Source of the DNA: SZUA-368 sp028533045 | Lineage (GTDB): Bacteria > Spirochaetota > Spirochaetia > DSM-2461 | Direction of reading: 5' to 3' | NCBI GenBank assembly: GCA_050031985.1 | Contig: JBNAIG010000049.1 | Span: 39,451 to 103,450, forward strand | Length of the DNA: 64,000 bases | In this document: in pieces, positions 35,755-43,629 of the stretch | Layout of the letters: every line of letters begins with the position of its first letter | Position numbering within the stretch: the first letter of the stretch is position 1 | Notes under the pieces: generated by a model | What the model saw: the letters and a program-made list of their open reading frames with translations, nothing else | Database searches by the model: none | What the model was told of the DNA's origin: nothing | Made by a program: the position numbers and the translations under genes

Positions 35755-36368
35755 AGTCTTCCCCCTTCCATATTAAGGATGGTCCAGTTCTCCCGGTCAA
35801 AAAGTTTGTGTTCATGGGTAACGAGAAGAAGGGCGGTTCCTGTCTCCTTTTGCACTTTTCCCAGAAGGGTGTCCAGGTTTTCCCGGCTTTCCCGGTCTAA
35901 ATAGGAGGCCGGTTCGTCCAGAAGGAGGAGTTCTGCCTGCTGGCAAAGGCAGCGAGCGAGGGAAACCCGTTGTTTTTCTCCTCCCGAGAGGTGGTGAAAG
36001 CAGCGGTCCGCCAGGGGGAGGCAGCCGGTAAGTTCCATCATCTCTTCCACCCTTTCCTTCCGGGCTTTGGGAGAGAGTCGTTGTGAGGCCGTTCCAATGG
36101 TTACTACCTCCCGGGAGGCGATGGGGAATCGGTTTACCACCCCTTCCTGGGGGACCCAGCCCATGGTTTTTCCTCTATAAAGGATCTCTCCCGTACGGTG
36201 GGGAAGCAGTCCAGCCACCGCTTTGAGAAGGGTTGTTTTGCCACAGCCGTTTCCTCCGCAGATCATGGTACGGCTTCCTTGGGCGAGGGTGAGGTTCAGA
36301 TGGGAAAAGATGGTTCTTTCGCCTCGGTCTACCCTTAGGTCTTTGACTTCCAGTAGGTTATGGGGCAT
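35748..36368 (-). CDS. Metal ABC transporter ATPase
   Basis: 206 residues. Walker A GGNGCGKTT, signature LSGGEKQRVSLARCL, Walker B LLLLDEPASYLD and H-loop VTHEH. It is somewhat shorter than usual ZnuC proteins because it lacks the C-terminal extension. Between the DUF1893 gene and the permease, with a two-base gap and a seven-base overlap. Confidence 0.92.
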   Translation of the reverse strand: MPHNLLEVKDLRVDRGERTIFSHLNLTLAQGSRTMICGGNGCGKTTLLKAVAGLLPHRTGEILYRGKTMGWVPQEGVVNRFPIASREVVTIGTASQRLSPKARKERVEEMMELTGCLPLADRCFHHLSGGEKQRVSLARCLCQQAELLLLDEPASYLDRESRENLDTLLGKVQKETGTALLLVTHEHKLFDRENWTILNMEGGRLC

Positions 36369-36370
36369 TT

Positions 36371-36778
36371 TTATCTTCGGGCCTCGGCGGCTTTACGGGC
36401 ACGCTCTTCCAGAAGAGCCCAGGCCTGGGCGGGATTGGTCTCTTGGGCCAGTATCTCTTCTGTTTTACAGGGGAGACAGGGCGTGGTGCTTTCGTAGTTT
36501 AGTTCTATCTTTTCCCCTTCAAAAATGGGAAGGGCCCGTTCGCTTACCACAGGAGTGGAGCAGTGCTTGATGCCCAGTCGGGCTATCATAAGGGCTGCGG
36601 CCCGGCCGATAATACGGTCCTGTAGGGAGAGGTCTTTTCGCTTATGCTCCGGATGTTCCTTTAAATAGGCCCCCAATTCAAAAAGGGGGTGAAGCCAGTG
36701 GGAACCGCTTTCAAAAATCAGCTCATCCCCTTCAAACACGCGACAGGTTACCCCTTCGGGCAGTTCGTTTGCAGTCAT
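36371..36778 (-). CDS. DUF1893 (TM1506-like) protein leading the metal ABC operon
   Basis: 135 residues. The family block DLSLQDRIIGRAAALMIARLGI and the following VVSERALPIFE fit DUF1893, whose known structure has a cytidine-deaminase-like fold without clear activity. The C-terminus adds TPCLPCKTEEIL, with a CxxC pair that could bind metal. It heads the four-gene operon, which suggests a role linked to metal supply (inference). A leaderless-type promoter abuts the ATG. Confidence 0.78.
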   Translation of the reverse strand: MTANELPEGVTCRVFEGDELIFESGSHWLHPLFELGAYLKEHPEHKRKDLSLQDRIIGRAAALMIARLGIKHCSTPVVSERALPIFEGEKIELNYESTTPCLPCKTEEILAQETNPAQAWALLEERARKAAEARR

Positions 36779-36784
36779 GGATCT

Positions 36785-36813
36785 AAAGTACGCCCTGCCC
36801 CGGGAGAAATCAA
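36785..36813 (-). promoter_or_regulatory. Leaderless-type promoter of the metal ABC operon
   Basis: Minus strand: TTGATT (36813-36808), 17 bases, TACTTT (36790-36785), 6 bases, ATG at 36778. The -10 match is weak, so regulation is plausible. Confidence 0.4.
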
Positions 36814-37676
36814 GTGTTATTTTTAATGGTGGATGAGTAGAGGGCCAAGGCGGTTAGGATAAAAGCAAAGGCCGCCGCCTTCCCCCAGCCAAAGGGTTCT
36901 CCGTAGACCAGGGTTCCCAGGAGGAGCATGAGGGTGGGGGCTATGTACTGGAGAAAACCAAGCACCCCCAGAGGAAGTCGCTTTGCCCCCCGCCCAAAAA
37001 GCCAGAGGGGAAGGAGTGTGACACTACCCGCCAGGATGAGGAGGACTGTGACGTTCTGCCCGTAGCCGCTTAAGTGGGAGGCTCCCCGGCTGCCAAGGAA
37101 GATCAGGTAGAGAACGGCGGGTGGGCCCAACAGAGTCATTTCCCGGGCCAGAGCTTCAATACTATCCATTTCTGGGGGGAACTTCTTTGTTACTAGGCCG
37201 TAGAGACCAAAGCTTAAGGCCAGGGCAAAACTGAGCCAGGGGAAGACGCCGTTTTGGAAGGTCATGATGAGAACCCCGACTGCGGCAAGAAGGAGGGCTG
37301 CCAGGCGGGTCTTCCCCAGTTTTTCGGAGAAGAAAATCATTCCCAGTAGGACGTTCAAAAGGGGGTTGATGTAGTATCCCAGGCTTGCTTCCACCATATG
37401 TTCAAACTCAATGGCCCAAAGGTAAATACCCCAGTTAAAACCAATCAGCAGGGCCGCTGCCAGAACCCGCAGGAAAAGGACTTTCGTCAAAGGAACCGGT
37501 TTACGGCCCCGCAGTAGAATAAAGGCCCACGCAATGAAGGCCGCTCCGGCCACCCGCCAGGCCAGGAGTTCCGCCGAAGGGACCGAGTGGAGTACTTTCC
37601 AATAGATGGGGAGAAGCCCCCAGATCATGTAGGCCGAGAGGGCGGACACCAGGCCGCCGTTATTCTTTTTATTCAT
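36810..37676 (-). CDS. rarD: EamA-family transporter RarD
   Basis: 288 residues, ten TM helices. RarD features: SAYMIWGLLPIYWKVLHSVPSAELLAWRV near the N-terminus, WGIYLWAIEFEHMVEASLGYYINPL in the middle, and QYIAPTLMLLLGTLVYGEPFG in the second EamA repeat. ATG 37676 was chosen because a promoter with leaderless spacing lies directly before it; an upstream TTG would sit beyond the -35 element. Confidence 0.88.
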   Translation of the reverse strand: MNKKNNGGLVSALSAYMIWGLLPIYWKVLHSVPSAELLAWRVAGAAFIAWAFILLRGRKPVPLTKVLFLRVLAAALLIGFNWGIYLWAIEFEHMVEASLGYYINPLLNVLLGMIFFSEKLGKTRLAALLLAAVGVLIMTFQNGVFPWLSFALALSFGLYGLVTKKFPPEMDSIEALAREMTLLGPPAVLYLIFLGSRGASHLSGYGQNVTVLLILAGSVTLLPLWLFGRGAKRLPLGVLGFLQYIAPTLMLLLGTLVYGEPFGWGKAAAFAFILTALALYSSTIKNNT

Positions 37677-37682
37677 GGGGGC

Positions 37683-37711
37683 ATGGTATTCCCGAGTTGA
37701 AAAAGGGTCAA
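37683..37711 (-). promoter_or_regulatory. Leaderless-type promoter of rarD
   Basis: Minus strand: TTGACC (37711-37706), 17 bases, TACCAT (37688-37683), 6 bases, ATG at 37676. Confidence 0.5.
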
Positions 37712-37774
37712 TCCGTTCGGGGGGATAGATGTTCAATAAAGAACCATGTATTCTTTAGAAAAAGGAGAGTTCCT

Positions 37775-38149
37775 ATGAAGATGATATCTAGAATACTGAC
37801 CGCCTTTGTGGCTTTGGAGCATCTGTTTATTTTGTGGATAGAGATGTTTGCCTGGGAAACTGTCGGAAGCCGTGTCTTTACGGTTTTCTCCGGGGATTTT
37901 TTTACCCTGACCAAGTCCATGGCAGCCAATCAGGGGCTCTACAACGGCTTTCTTGCGGCCGGACTCATCTGGGCCCTCCTTATTAAGGATAGGGCGTGGA
38001 GTTTTCGGGTGGCCCGCTTCTTCCTGGGATGTGTTTTGGTGGCAGCTGTTTTTGGCGCTTTTACTGTGGAAACAAAGATTCTCATTACCCAGGGAGTTCC
38101 CGCTTTTCTTGGGCTTGCCGCTTTATTGGTTTCCGGAAAAAAGGAATAA
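37775..38149 (+). CDS. DUF1304 family membrane protein
   Basis: 124 residues, four TM helices. The family pattern ALEHLFILWIEMFAW followed by NQGLYNGFLAAGL is clear. Function unknown. ATG 37775 has AAGGAGAG upstream. Followed after 12 bases by the AraC-type regulator, which may be co-transcribed. Confidence 0.85.
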   Translation: MKMISRILTAFVALEHLFILWIEMFAWETVGSRVFTVFSGDFFTLTKSMAANQGLYNGFLAAGLIWALLIKDRAWSFRVARFFLGCVLVAAVFGAFTVETKILITQGVPAFLGLAALLVSGKKE

Positions 38150-38161
38150 GAGTCGCTTCCG

Positions 38162-38980
38162 ATGATTAAATCCCCGGTCGGCTTTCCTTTTCTTACCCTT
38201 AAAACCCGGGACGAAGAGGACTATTCCTCCCGTTCCCACTCCCACCGGCAAGTTTCCCTGGGCTACATTCGGGAGGGGGAGACGAACATCTCCGTGGAAG
38301 GTCGTACCTACTTGCTGCAAAAGGGCGATCTTATTCTTATCCCTGCCGGTACGGTTCATCTTTGTGTGCCCAGGGATAGGGAGGTTTTTCGTTTTCACAT
38401 GCTCTATATCGACAGGGAGTGGTGGATCAAAACTATGGGCCGCTCGCCGGAAAGTTTTTCCACTCTGGCTCTTCCCGCTTCGTCGGAATGGGAAGACTTT
38501 TTTGAGCAGTTAGAGAGGGAGGAGACCGATTCAGACCGAGGGGCGGGCCGCTTCAAAGAGGGCCTTCTGGCTTTATCGGAGCTCTATATGGACGAAAAGG
38601 ATAGCCTCCCCAACCGGGACAGGTTGAGTGGAATCCACCGCAAAATCAGCCTTATGCCTCAACTCTCCGTCAAAGTGGAAGAGCTGGCACGGGAGGCGGG
38701 AATGGGAAAATTCTCCTTTATTCGAAAATACGCCGCCCGTTACGGACTCACCCCCCACGCGGACCTTATAAATTGCCGAATCCAGCGGGCCATTCTTCTT
38801 TTTGAGACCGATTTAAGCCTGACAGACATAGCTTTAGACTGCGGTTTTTCCGACCAGAGCCATTTTATCCGTCAGTTCCGTCTCTACACCGGTCTTGCTC
38901 CCCGGGAGTACAGAAGGGCAATTTTATCCAATTCTCCCTCCTCCGCCGGTGCTAAAGTGGAGACAGAGGTAATGCTATGA
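38162..38980 (+). CDS. AraC-family transcription regulator with N-terminal cupin
   Basis: 272 residues. Cupin-like ligand domain at about 20-100 (SHSHRQVSLGYIREGETNISVEGRTYLLQKGDLILIPAGTVH read across 25-70). The two helix-turn-helices lie at about 180-262 with the hallmark LTDIALDCGFSDQSHFIRQFRLYTGLAPREYR. It probably controls the overlapping EamA transporter and acetyltransferase genes (inference). Confidence 0.9.
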   Translation: MIKSPVGFPFLTLKTRDEEDYSSRSHSHRQVSLGYIREGETNISVEGRTYLLQKGDLILIPAGTVHLCVPRDREVFRFHMLYIDREWWIKTMGRSPESFSTLALPASSEWEDFFEQLEREETDSDRGAGRFKEGLLALSELYMDEKDSLPNRDRLSGIHRKISLMPQLSVKVEELAREAGMGKFSFIRKYAARYGLTPHADLINCRIQRAILLFETDLSLTDIALDCGFSDQSHFIRQFRLYTGLAPREYRRAILSNSPSSAGAKVETEVML

Positions 38981-39879
38981 CACAAAACAAGAGCTGGGGC
39001 CTGGCGGGGGCCCTTTTTTCTGTAATGATTTGGAGTTCCACCTATATTTCCACGAAAATCCTGGTGCTTTCCTTTTCTCCCCTGCAGATATCGTTCATAC
39101 GCTTTTCCATTGGACTGGCGGTGATGGTCCTGCTTGCTCCCCCCAAGAGGGCGGCCTTTGAGTGGCGAGGGGAGCTTCCCTTCCTTGGGGCCGGGTTTCT
39201 GGGGATGTTTCTCTACTATTTTTTGGAGAATATGGCGGCCAAACACACCTATGCGGCCAATGTTTCGGTTATAGTGACCAGTATTCCCCTTATTACCAGC
39301 CTGCTAGCACCGCTCTTTTATAAAGAGGACCGCTTTCGTCTACGCTACCTTGTCTCCTTTGTTCTGACCATGACCGGCTTTGTGCTGATTTTGTCCCAGT
39401 CCGGGGCCAAGGCGGGCGTTTCTGCTCTGGGGGACCTCCTTGCTCTTGCGGCCGCCGTCGTCTTCTCACTCTACACTCTGCTTTTGCGAAAAGTAGACGG
39501 CTCCCTCTCGCCGTTTCTGGTAACCCGAAAGTCCCTCCAGTACGGCTGGATATTCATTGGTGGACTCACCTTCGGCACGGGCCAGGTTCCCGAGCTCGCC
39601 CGGGTCATCCGCCCGGAATACCTGGGGCATTTCCTCTTTTTGGGGGTCGTCGCCTCCGGTTTTTGTTTCATAAGTTGGACTGTGGCAGTTAACTCTTTGG
39701 GACCGGTCCGCTCCAGTCAGTTTATCTACCTGGTTCCCCTCATTACGGTGACTCTCTCCGCCTTGATTCTGGGGGAAACCTTTGGTCTTCTTCACTTGGC
39801 CGGCCTTTTTCTCATCTTTGGGGCGGTGGTTTTTTCCCAAATCGATTTTTCCAGGAGGAAGGAATTATGTACGATCTGA
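38977..39879 (+). CDS. EamA/DMT-superfamily exporter
   Basis: 300 residues, ten TM helices in two EamA repeats (ALFSVMIWSSTYISTKI... and SWTVAVNSLGPVRSSQFIYLVPLITVTLSALILGE). Exports amino acids or other metabolites in known relatives. Overlaps the AraC gene stop (ATGA) and the acetyltransferase start by 13 bases. Confidence 0.9.
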   Translation: MTQNKSWGLAGALFSVMIWSSTYISTKILVLSFSPLQISFIRFSIGLAVMVLLAPPKRAAFEWRGELPFLGAGFLGMFLYYFLENMAAKHTYAANVSVIVTSIPLITSLLAPLFYKEDRFRLRYLVSFVLTMTGFVLILSQSGAKAGVSALGDLLALAAAVVFSLYTLLLRKVDGSLSPFLVTRKSLQYGWIFIGGLTFGTGQVPELARVIRPEYLGHFLFLGVVASGFCFISWTVAVNSLGPVRSSQFIYLVPLITVTLSALILGETFGLLHLAGLFLIFGAVVFSQIDFSRRKELCTI

Positions 39880-40469
39880 CAAAACGGGATCTGATCCCGG
39901 CGGCGGAGGCCATGGTAAACGCCTTTGCCCATGACCCGCTCTGGATTCATTTTTTTTCCGGCGTTCCCGTAAAGAACCGTTTAGCCAGCTTTACGGTGCC
40001 CCTGAAATTCTGTCAAACCTATGGTGGTGTTTACGCTCCTTCGGAAGAGCTGGAGGGAGTTTGCGCCTGGACGGAAGGACGTGAGGCCGGCTATACCCTG
40101 TGGCGCATGATTCGCAGCGGTTCTATTCCTTCCGCCCTGGCAATGGGGATGGAGCTGGCCAATCGGATGAAGCCTCTTTTTGATGTCTCCTCCTCAGATA
40201 TGAAACAAAATATGGGAGATCGGGATTTCATTTATCTCCAGCTCCTGGGAGTGACCCGGGAGAATCAGGGCAAAGGGCTCGGCGGGGCTATGTTGCAGTC
40301 CCTTATAGAAAAAAGTGACCGGGAAGGCCGTCCCCTATACCTGGAGACAGAGACCGAAGAGAATGTTGAATGGTACGGCAAACGGGGGTTCCGGGTGGTC
40401 AATAAGGTCTTTTTGGAACCTGGCTCTCTTCCTTTTTGGGAAATGGTTCGGGAAAATCGGGATTCCTAA
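39867..40469 (+). CDS. GNAT family N-acetyltransferase
   Basis: 200 residues. The acetyl-CoA motif A reads LLGVTRENQGKGLGGAMLQSLI, with the preceding strand and the closing ENVEWYGKRGFRVV. Small-molecule acetylation is likely; a drug or amine substrate would fit its position behind a DMT exporter. Strong GGAGGAAGGA upstream. Confidence 0.88.
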   Translation: MYDLTKRDLIPAAEAMVNAFAHDPLWIHFFSGVPVKNRLASFTVPLKFCQTYGGVYAPSEELEGVCAWTEGREAGYTLWRMIRSGSIPSALAMGMELANRMKPLFDVSSSDMKQNMGDRDFIYLQLLGVTRENQGKGLGGAMLQSLIEKSDREGRPLYLETETEENVEWYGKRGFRVVNKVFLEPGSLPFWEMVRENRDS

Positions 40470-40477
40470 TATTTTGC

Positions 40478-40506
40478 TAGGCTTTCGCTGCTTATAAGTC
40501 TATAAT
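40478..40506 (+). promoter_or_regulatory. Leaderless-type promoter of the HATPase/cNMP gene
   Basis: Perfect TATAAT (40501-40506) ends 7 bases before ATG 40514. The -35 position 17 bases upstream (TAGGCT) is a poor match, so an activator may be needed. Confidence 0.5.
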
Positions 40507-40513
40507 CAGTAGT

Positions 40514-41803
40514 ATGAATTACATAGTCATAATCTCCACCGATGAAAAGCTGAATATGGTTATCGCCAAAACCGTCAAAGACGTCTTCTCCGATGAGTTT
40601 ATCCTCCAGTTTCCCACCACCGAAAAGGAAGCGCTGGAGCTGCTCGAATTTGAACTGCCCGAGCTGGTAGTTTGTAACCTGACAGACCCTTTTATCGATA
40701 CGGAAGCTATTGCCCAAAGAATTCAGGCCGATTCCTGGCTCCATAACTTTGGTATTGTGGGGATTTATGACGGGGCCCGCAAGGAGGATTCGGAACTCCT
40801 TGAGAAATATAAGGGTATTAACCTTCTTTCTCTTTTGGAGCAGAAGAAGACCGAATATATTTTGGGGCGAACCCTCAAAATCATCTATGAAAACCGGCAG
40901 TTGATTTTTTCCGGCTGGCTTACGGAAAATCTTATTCATCAGGTTTCAGGCTCTTTCCGCATTAGGAATATTGACTTTACGGTTGTGCCCGTTTACGCCG
41001 CTCTCCTGTCCATGAGTATGGTGCGCATGGGATGGAAGACAAAAGAGGAGCGATTGGATTTGCAACTCGCTTTAAGTGAGCTTATAATTAACGGGATTGA
41101 GCACGGCAACTGCGGAATCTCCAAGGAGATGAAGACCCAGGCCATGATGGAAGGGCTGGGGATGGCGGAGCTTATCTCTTTCAAGAATGAAGACCCGGAT
41201 ATCTCCAAAAAGGTCGTTCGGGTTGACTGGGAGTTTTCCGACCGTGAGGTGCGCTTTAACATCACCGACTGCGGTGACGGTTTTGATGTGACCTCTTTTG
41301 TGGCTTCCCTTAAGCATCCGGAAGAAGGGGAGCTTCACGGCAGGGGTATTCTTCTGGCCAAGTCCATTGCGGACAAGCTCATTTATAACAGAAAGGGGAA
41401 CCGGGTTTCCCTGGTTTTTAACAAGAAATCCCAGATGGAGCAGGCCGCGCCGGTGGGATTTTCCACAGAAGAGGTTATTCGTGTAAAGAAGGGTGAAGTG
41501 GTTATGAAGGCCGGTGAAGTAGCCGACTGCCTTTATTACATTACCAGCGGTAAGTACACCGTCTATCACAACAACCAGGCGGTGGGAAGTATAAAGCCGT
41601 CGGACATTTTTATGGGTGAGATGGCCTTTCTTTTGAGCAATACCCGAACCGCTACGGTTGTGGCCGACCGGGACGGTAAGCTCATCAAGATTCCCCGGGA
41701 ATCGTTTATTACGGTTATTAAGGAGTACCCCCAGTACTCCATGTTTATTTCAAAACTCCTGGCCCGCAAGCTTGTGCAGGCCAATGAATCATCAACTTCC
41801 TAA
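40514..41803 (+). CDS. Receiver-like, HATPase and cyclic-nucleotide-binding domain protein
   Basis: 429 residues. Residues 1-120 have a receiver-like beta-alpha pattern without a clear phospho-Asp (VVCNLTDPF replaces it). Residues about 170-320 are an RsbW-type HATPase with N-box LALSELIINGIEHGNCG, G1 box DCGDGFD and G2 box GRGILLAKSIADKL. Residues 335-425 are a cyclic-nucleotide-binding domain with MGEMAFLLSNTRTATVVA, retaining the Arg that contacts phosphate. It may be an anti-sigma or kinase module gated by cAMP or a similar ligand (inference). Monocistronic. Confidence 0.8.
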   Translation: MNYIVIISTDEKLNMVIAKTVKDVFSDEFILQFPTTEKEALELLEFELPELVVCNLTDPFIDTEAIAQRIQADSWLHNFGIVGIYDGARKEDSELLEKYKGINLLSLLEQKKTEYILGRTLKIIYENRQLIFSGWLTENLIHQVSGSFRIRNIDFTVVPVYAALLSMSMVRMGWKTKEERLDLQLALSELIINGIEHGNCGISKEMKTQAMMEGLGMAELISFKNEDPDISKKVVRVDWEFSDREVRFNITDCGDGFDVTSFVASLKHPEEGELHGRGILLAKSIADKLIYNRKGNRVSLVFNKKSQMEQAAPVGFSTEEVIRVKKGEVVMKAGEVADCLYYITSGKYTVYHNNQAVGSIKPSDIFMGEMAFLLSNTRTATVVADRDGKLIKIPRESFITVIKEYPQYSMFISKLLARKLVQANESSTS

Positions 41804-41905
41804 AGAGGGACTACACTTTTCCTCTAAGAGTTGTTATATTGTAATTAAAGATTAAATAACATTGTTAGTTTAGGTTACTTATGTGATTTAGATCAGGAGG
41901 ATATA

Positions 41906-43228
41906 ATGGATACTATTGAGTTTATTGAGGCAAGAGAGATTCTTGACTCCCGGGGAAACCCCACACTGGAAGTGGATGTGGTTCTGGCCGACGGGTCCTT
42001 TGGTAGAGCAGCGGTACCTTCCGGAGCTTCCACCGGTGTACACGAAGCGGTAGAGCTGCGCGATGGCGACAAAGACCGTTTTGGTGGAAAGGGTGTTCTT
42101 ACCGCTGTGGATAATGTAAACAACATTATCGCCGAAGAGCTTATTGGTATGAGCGCCACCGAACAGGTGGAAATCGACCGGACCATGATTGAACTGGACG
42201 GTACGGAGAATAAGGGTAAGCTGGGTGCCAACGCCATTCTGGGTGTTTCCCTTGCCACAGCCCGAGCTGCTGCCAACTATCTGGATATGACTCTTTACCG
42301 CTACCTGGGAAATGCCCATGCCTCCCTTCTTCCCGTACCCATGGCCAACATTATTAACGGGGGAAGTCACGCGGATAACTCCGTAGACTTCCAGGAATTT
42401 ATGATTATGCCCGTTGGGGCCGATTCTATCCGTCAGGCCGTTCAGTGGATTGCCCAGGTTTTCCATAAACTTAAGAGCCTCCTTAAAGATGCGGGATACT
42501 CCACAGCCGTTGGTGATGAAGGGGGATTCGCTCCCAACTTCAAATCCAACGAGGAAGCTCTGGAATTTATCATGAAAGCTATTGAAGGGGCCGGTCTCCG
42601 GCCTGTGGAAGATATGATGATTGCCCTTGATCCGGCCGCTTCGGAATTCTCCGAAAAGCAGGCCGACGGTTCCTATACCTATACCCTCAAATGGTCTTCC
42701 GGTGAAACGCTCACCGCCGATCAGATGGTAGACTTCTGGGACAACTGGTGTGAAAAATTCCCCATCATTTCTATTGAAGACGGAATGAACGAAGACGACT
42801 GGGACGGCTGGAAAAAGCTTACCGACCGTCTGGGCGATAAGGTTCAGCTTGTTGGGGATGACCTTTTCGTAACCAACACCAAGAGACTGAACCAGGGAAT
42901 TGAACAGGGTGTGGGAAACTCCATCCTTATCAAGGTAAACCAGATTGGTACCCTGACAGAAACTATCGAAGCGGTGGAACGGGCCAAGAGAGCCGGTTAC
43001 ACCTCTATTATTTCCCACCGATCCGGTGAAACTTCGGACACCTTCATTGCCGACCTGGTTGTGGCCCTTGAATCGGGACAGATCAAGACCGGTTCCATGA
43101 GCCGTTCCGACCGCGTGGCCAAGTACAATCAGCTTATGCGGATCGAGGACGAACTGCCCAGTTCCGCCTACGCCGGTTGGGACTACTTCCCTGCGGGAAT
43201 TGCCAGCGGCATTTCCGGTAAGAAGTAA
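41906..43228 (+). CDS. eno: Enolase (phosphopyruvate hydratase)
   Basis: 440 residues; converts 2-phosphoglycerate to phosphoenolpyruvate. Motifs include AREILDSRGNPTLEVDV, GASTGVHEA, the metal ligand loops around SIEDGMNEDDWDGW and QLVGDDLFVTN, catalytic Lys in ILIKVNQIGTL, and SHRSGETSDTFIADL. Strong CAGGAGG before the ATG and a classic terminator after the stop, so it is a single-gene transcript. Confidence 0.98.
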   Translation: MDTIEFIEAREILDSRGNPTLEVDVVLADGSFGRAAVPSGASTGVHEAVELRDGDKDRFGGKGVLTAVDNVNNIIAEELIGMSATEQVEIDRTMIELDGTENKGKLGANAILGVSLATARAAANYLDMTLYRYLGNAHASLLPVPMANIINGGSHADNSVDFQEFMIMPVGADSIRQAVQWIAQVFHKLKSLLKDAGYSTAVGDEGGFAPNFKSNEEALEFIMKAIEGAGLRPVEDMMIALDPAASEFSEKQADGSYTYTLKWSSGETLTADQMVDFWDNWCEKFPIISIEDGMNEDDWDGWKKLTDRLGDKVQLVGDDLFVTNTKRLNQGIEQGVGNSILIKVNQIGTLTETIEAVERAKRAGYTSIISHRSGETSDTFIADLVVALESGQIKTGSMSRSDRVAKYNQLMRIEDELPSSAYAGWDYFPAGIASGISGKK

Positions 43229-43248
43229 GATTTCATACTGAATTAAAG

Positions 43249-43281
43249 AGCTGTCCGGAGTGATTCGGGCAGCTTTTTTTT
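43249..43281 (+). terminator. Rho-independent terminator after enolase
   Basis: AGCTGTCCG (43249-43257) and CGGGCAGCT (43266-43274) form a 9-bp stem with one G-T pair and an 8-base loop, followed by eight T (43274-43281). The T-run itself can pair with the downstream A6 (43284-43289) around TTCG. Confidence 0.92.
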
Positions 43282-43290
43282 CGAAAAAAG

Positions 43291-43629
43291 CTATTCAAAT
43301 ATTAGGATTATCGATCTATTCTCTTTTATGACTTCCGAGATATTCGGACCGGGAGCAACGCTCTCATAGCAGAAGGTTTGATCCATTCCTTTTTCAAATA
43401 ATCCCAGATTTTTAACCCGCAGGGTGTTATCCATACCCACTTTGAACTCATAGGTCTTGAAGTTTTCATAGGCCGGCCCGTAATAGGGATCATAGTTTTT
43501 TTTATCTTCCACTATTTTCAAAGGGCCTTCAAAGTCATCGGGCAGGACAATGACAATCGGTTTTTCCTGGCAGCCGGTCAAAGAGAATAGGAGGAGGTGA
43601 ATGAGCAGGGAGAGTGGGAGCTTTTTCAT
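43291..43629 (-). CDS. Small lipoprotein of unknown function
   Basis: 112 residues with signal peptide and lipobox (SLTGC). The mature part is beta-rich (KPIVIVLPDDFEGPLKIV). No family recognised. Its ATG overlaps the stop of the upstream binding-protein/GGDEF/EAL gene, so the two are co-translated; a role in the same signalling unit is possible but unproven. Confidence 0.75.
   Translation of the reverse strand: MKKLPLSLLIHLLLFSLTGCQEKPIVIVLPDDFEGPLKIVEDKKNYDPYYGPAYENFKTYEFKVGMDNTLRVKNLGLFEKGMDQTFCYESVAPGPNISEVIKENRSIILIFE

Noticed and set aside
40466..40939. Minus-strand open frame opposite the HATPase/cNMP gene
   Set aside because: Antisense shadow of a gene with clear ATP-binding motifs and its own promoter.
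41888..43018. Long minus-strand open frame opposite enolase
   Set aside because: No family features, and the plus strand encodes a perfectly conserved enolase; codon bias creates the open frame.
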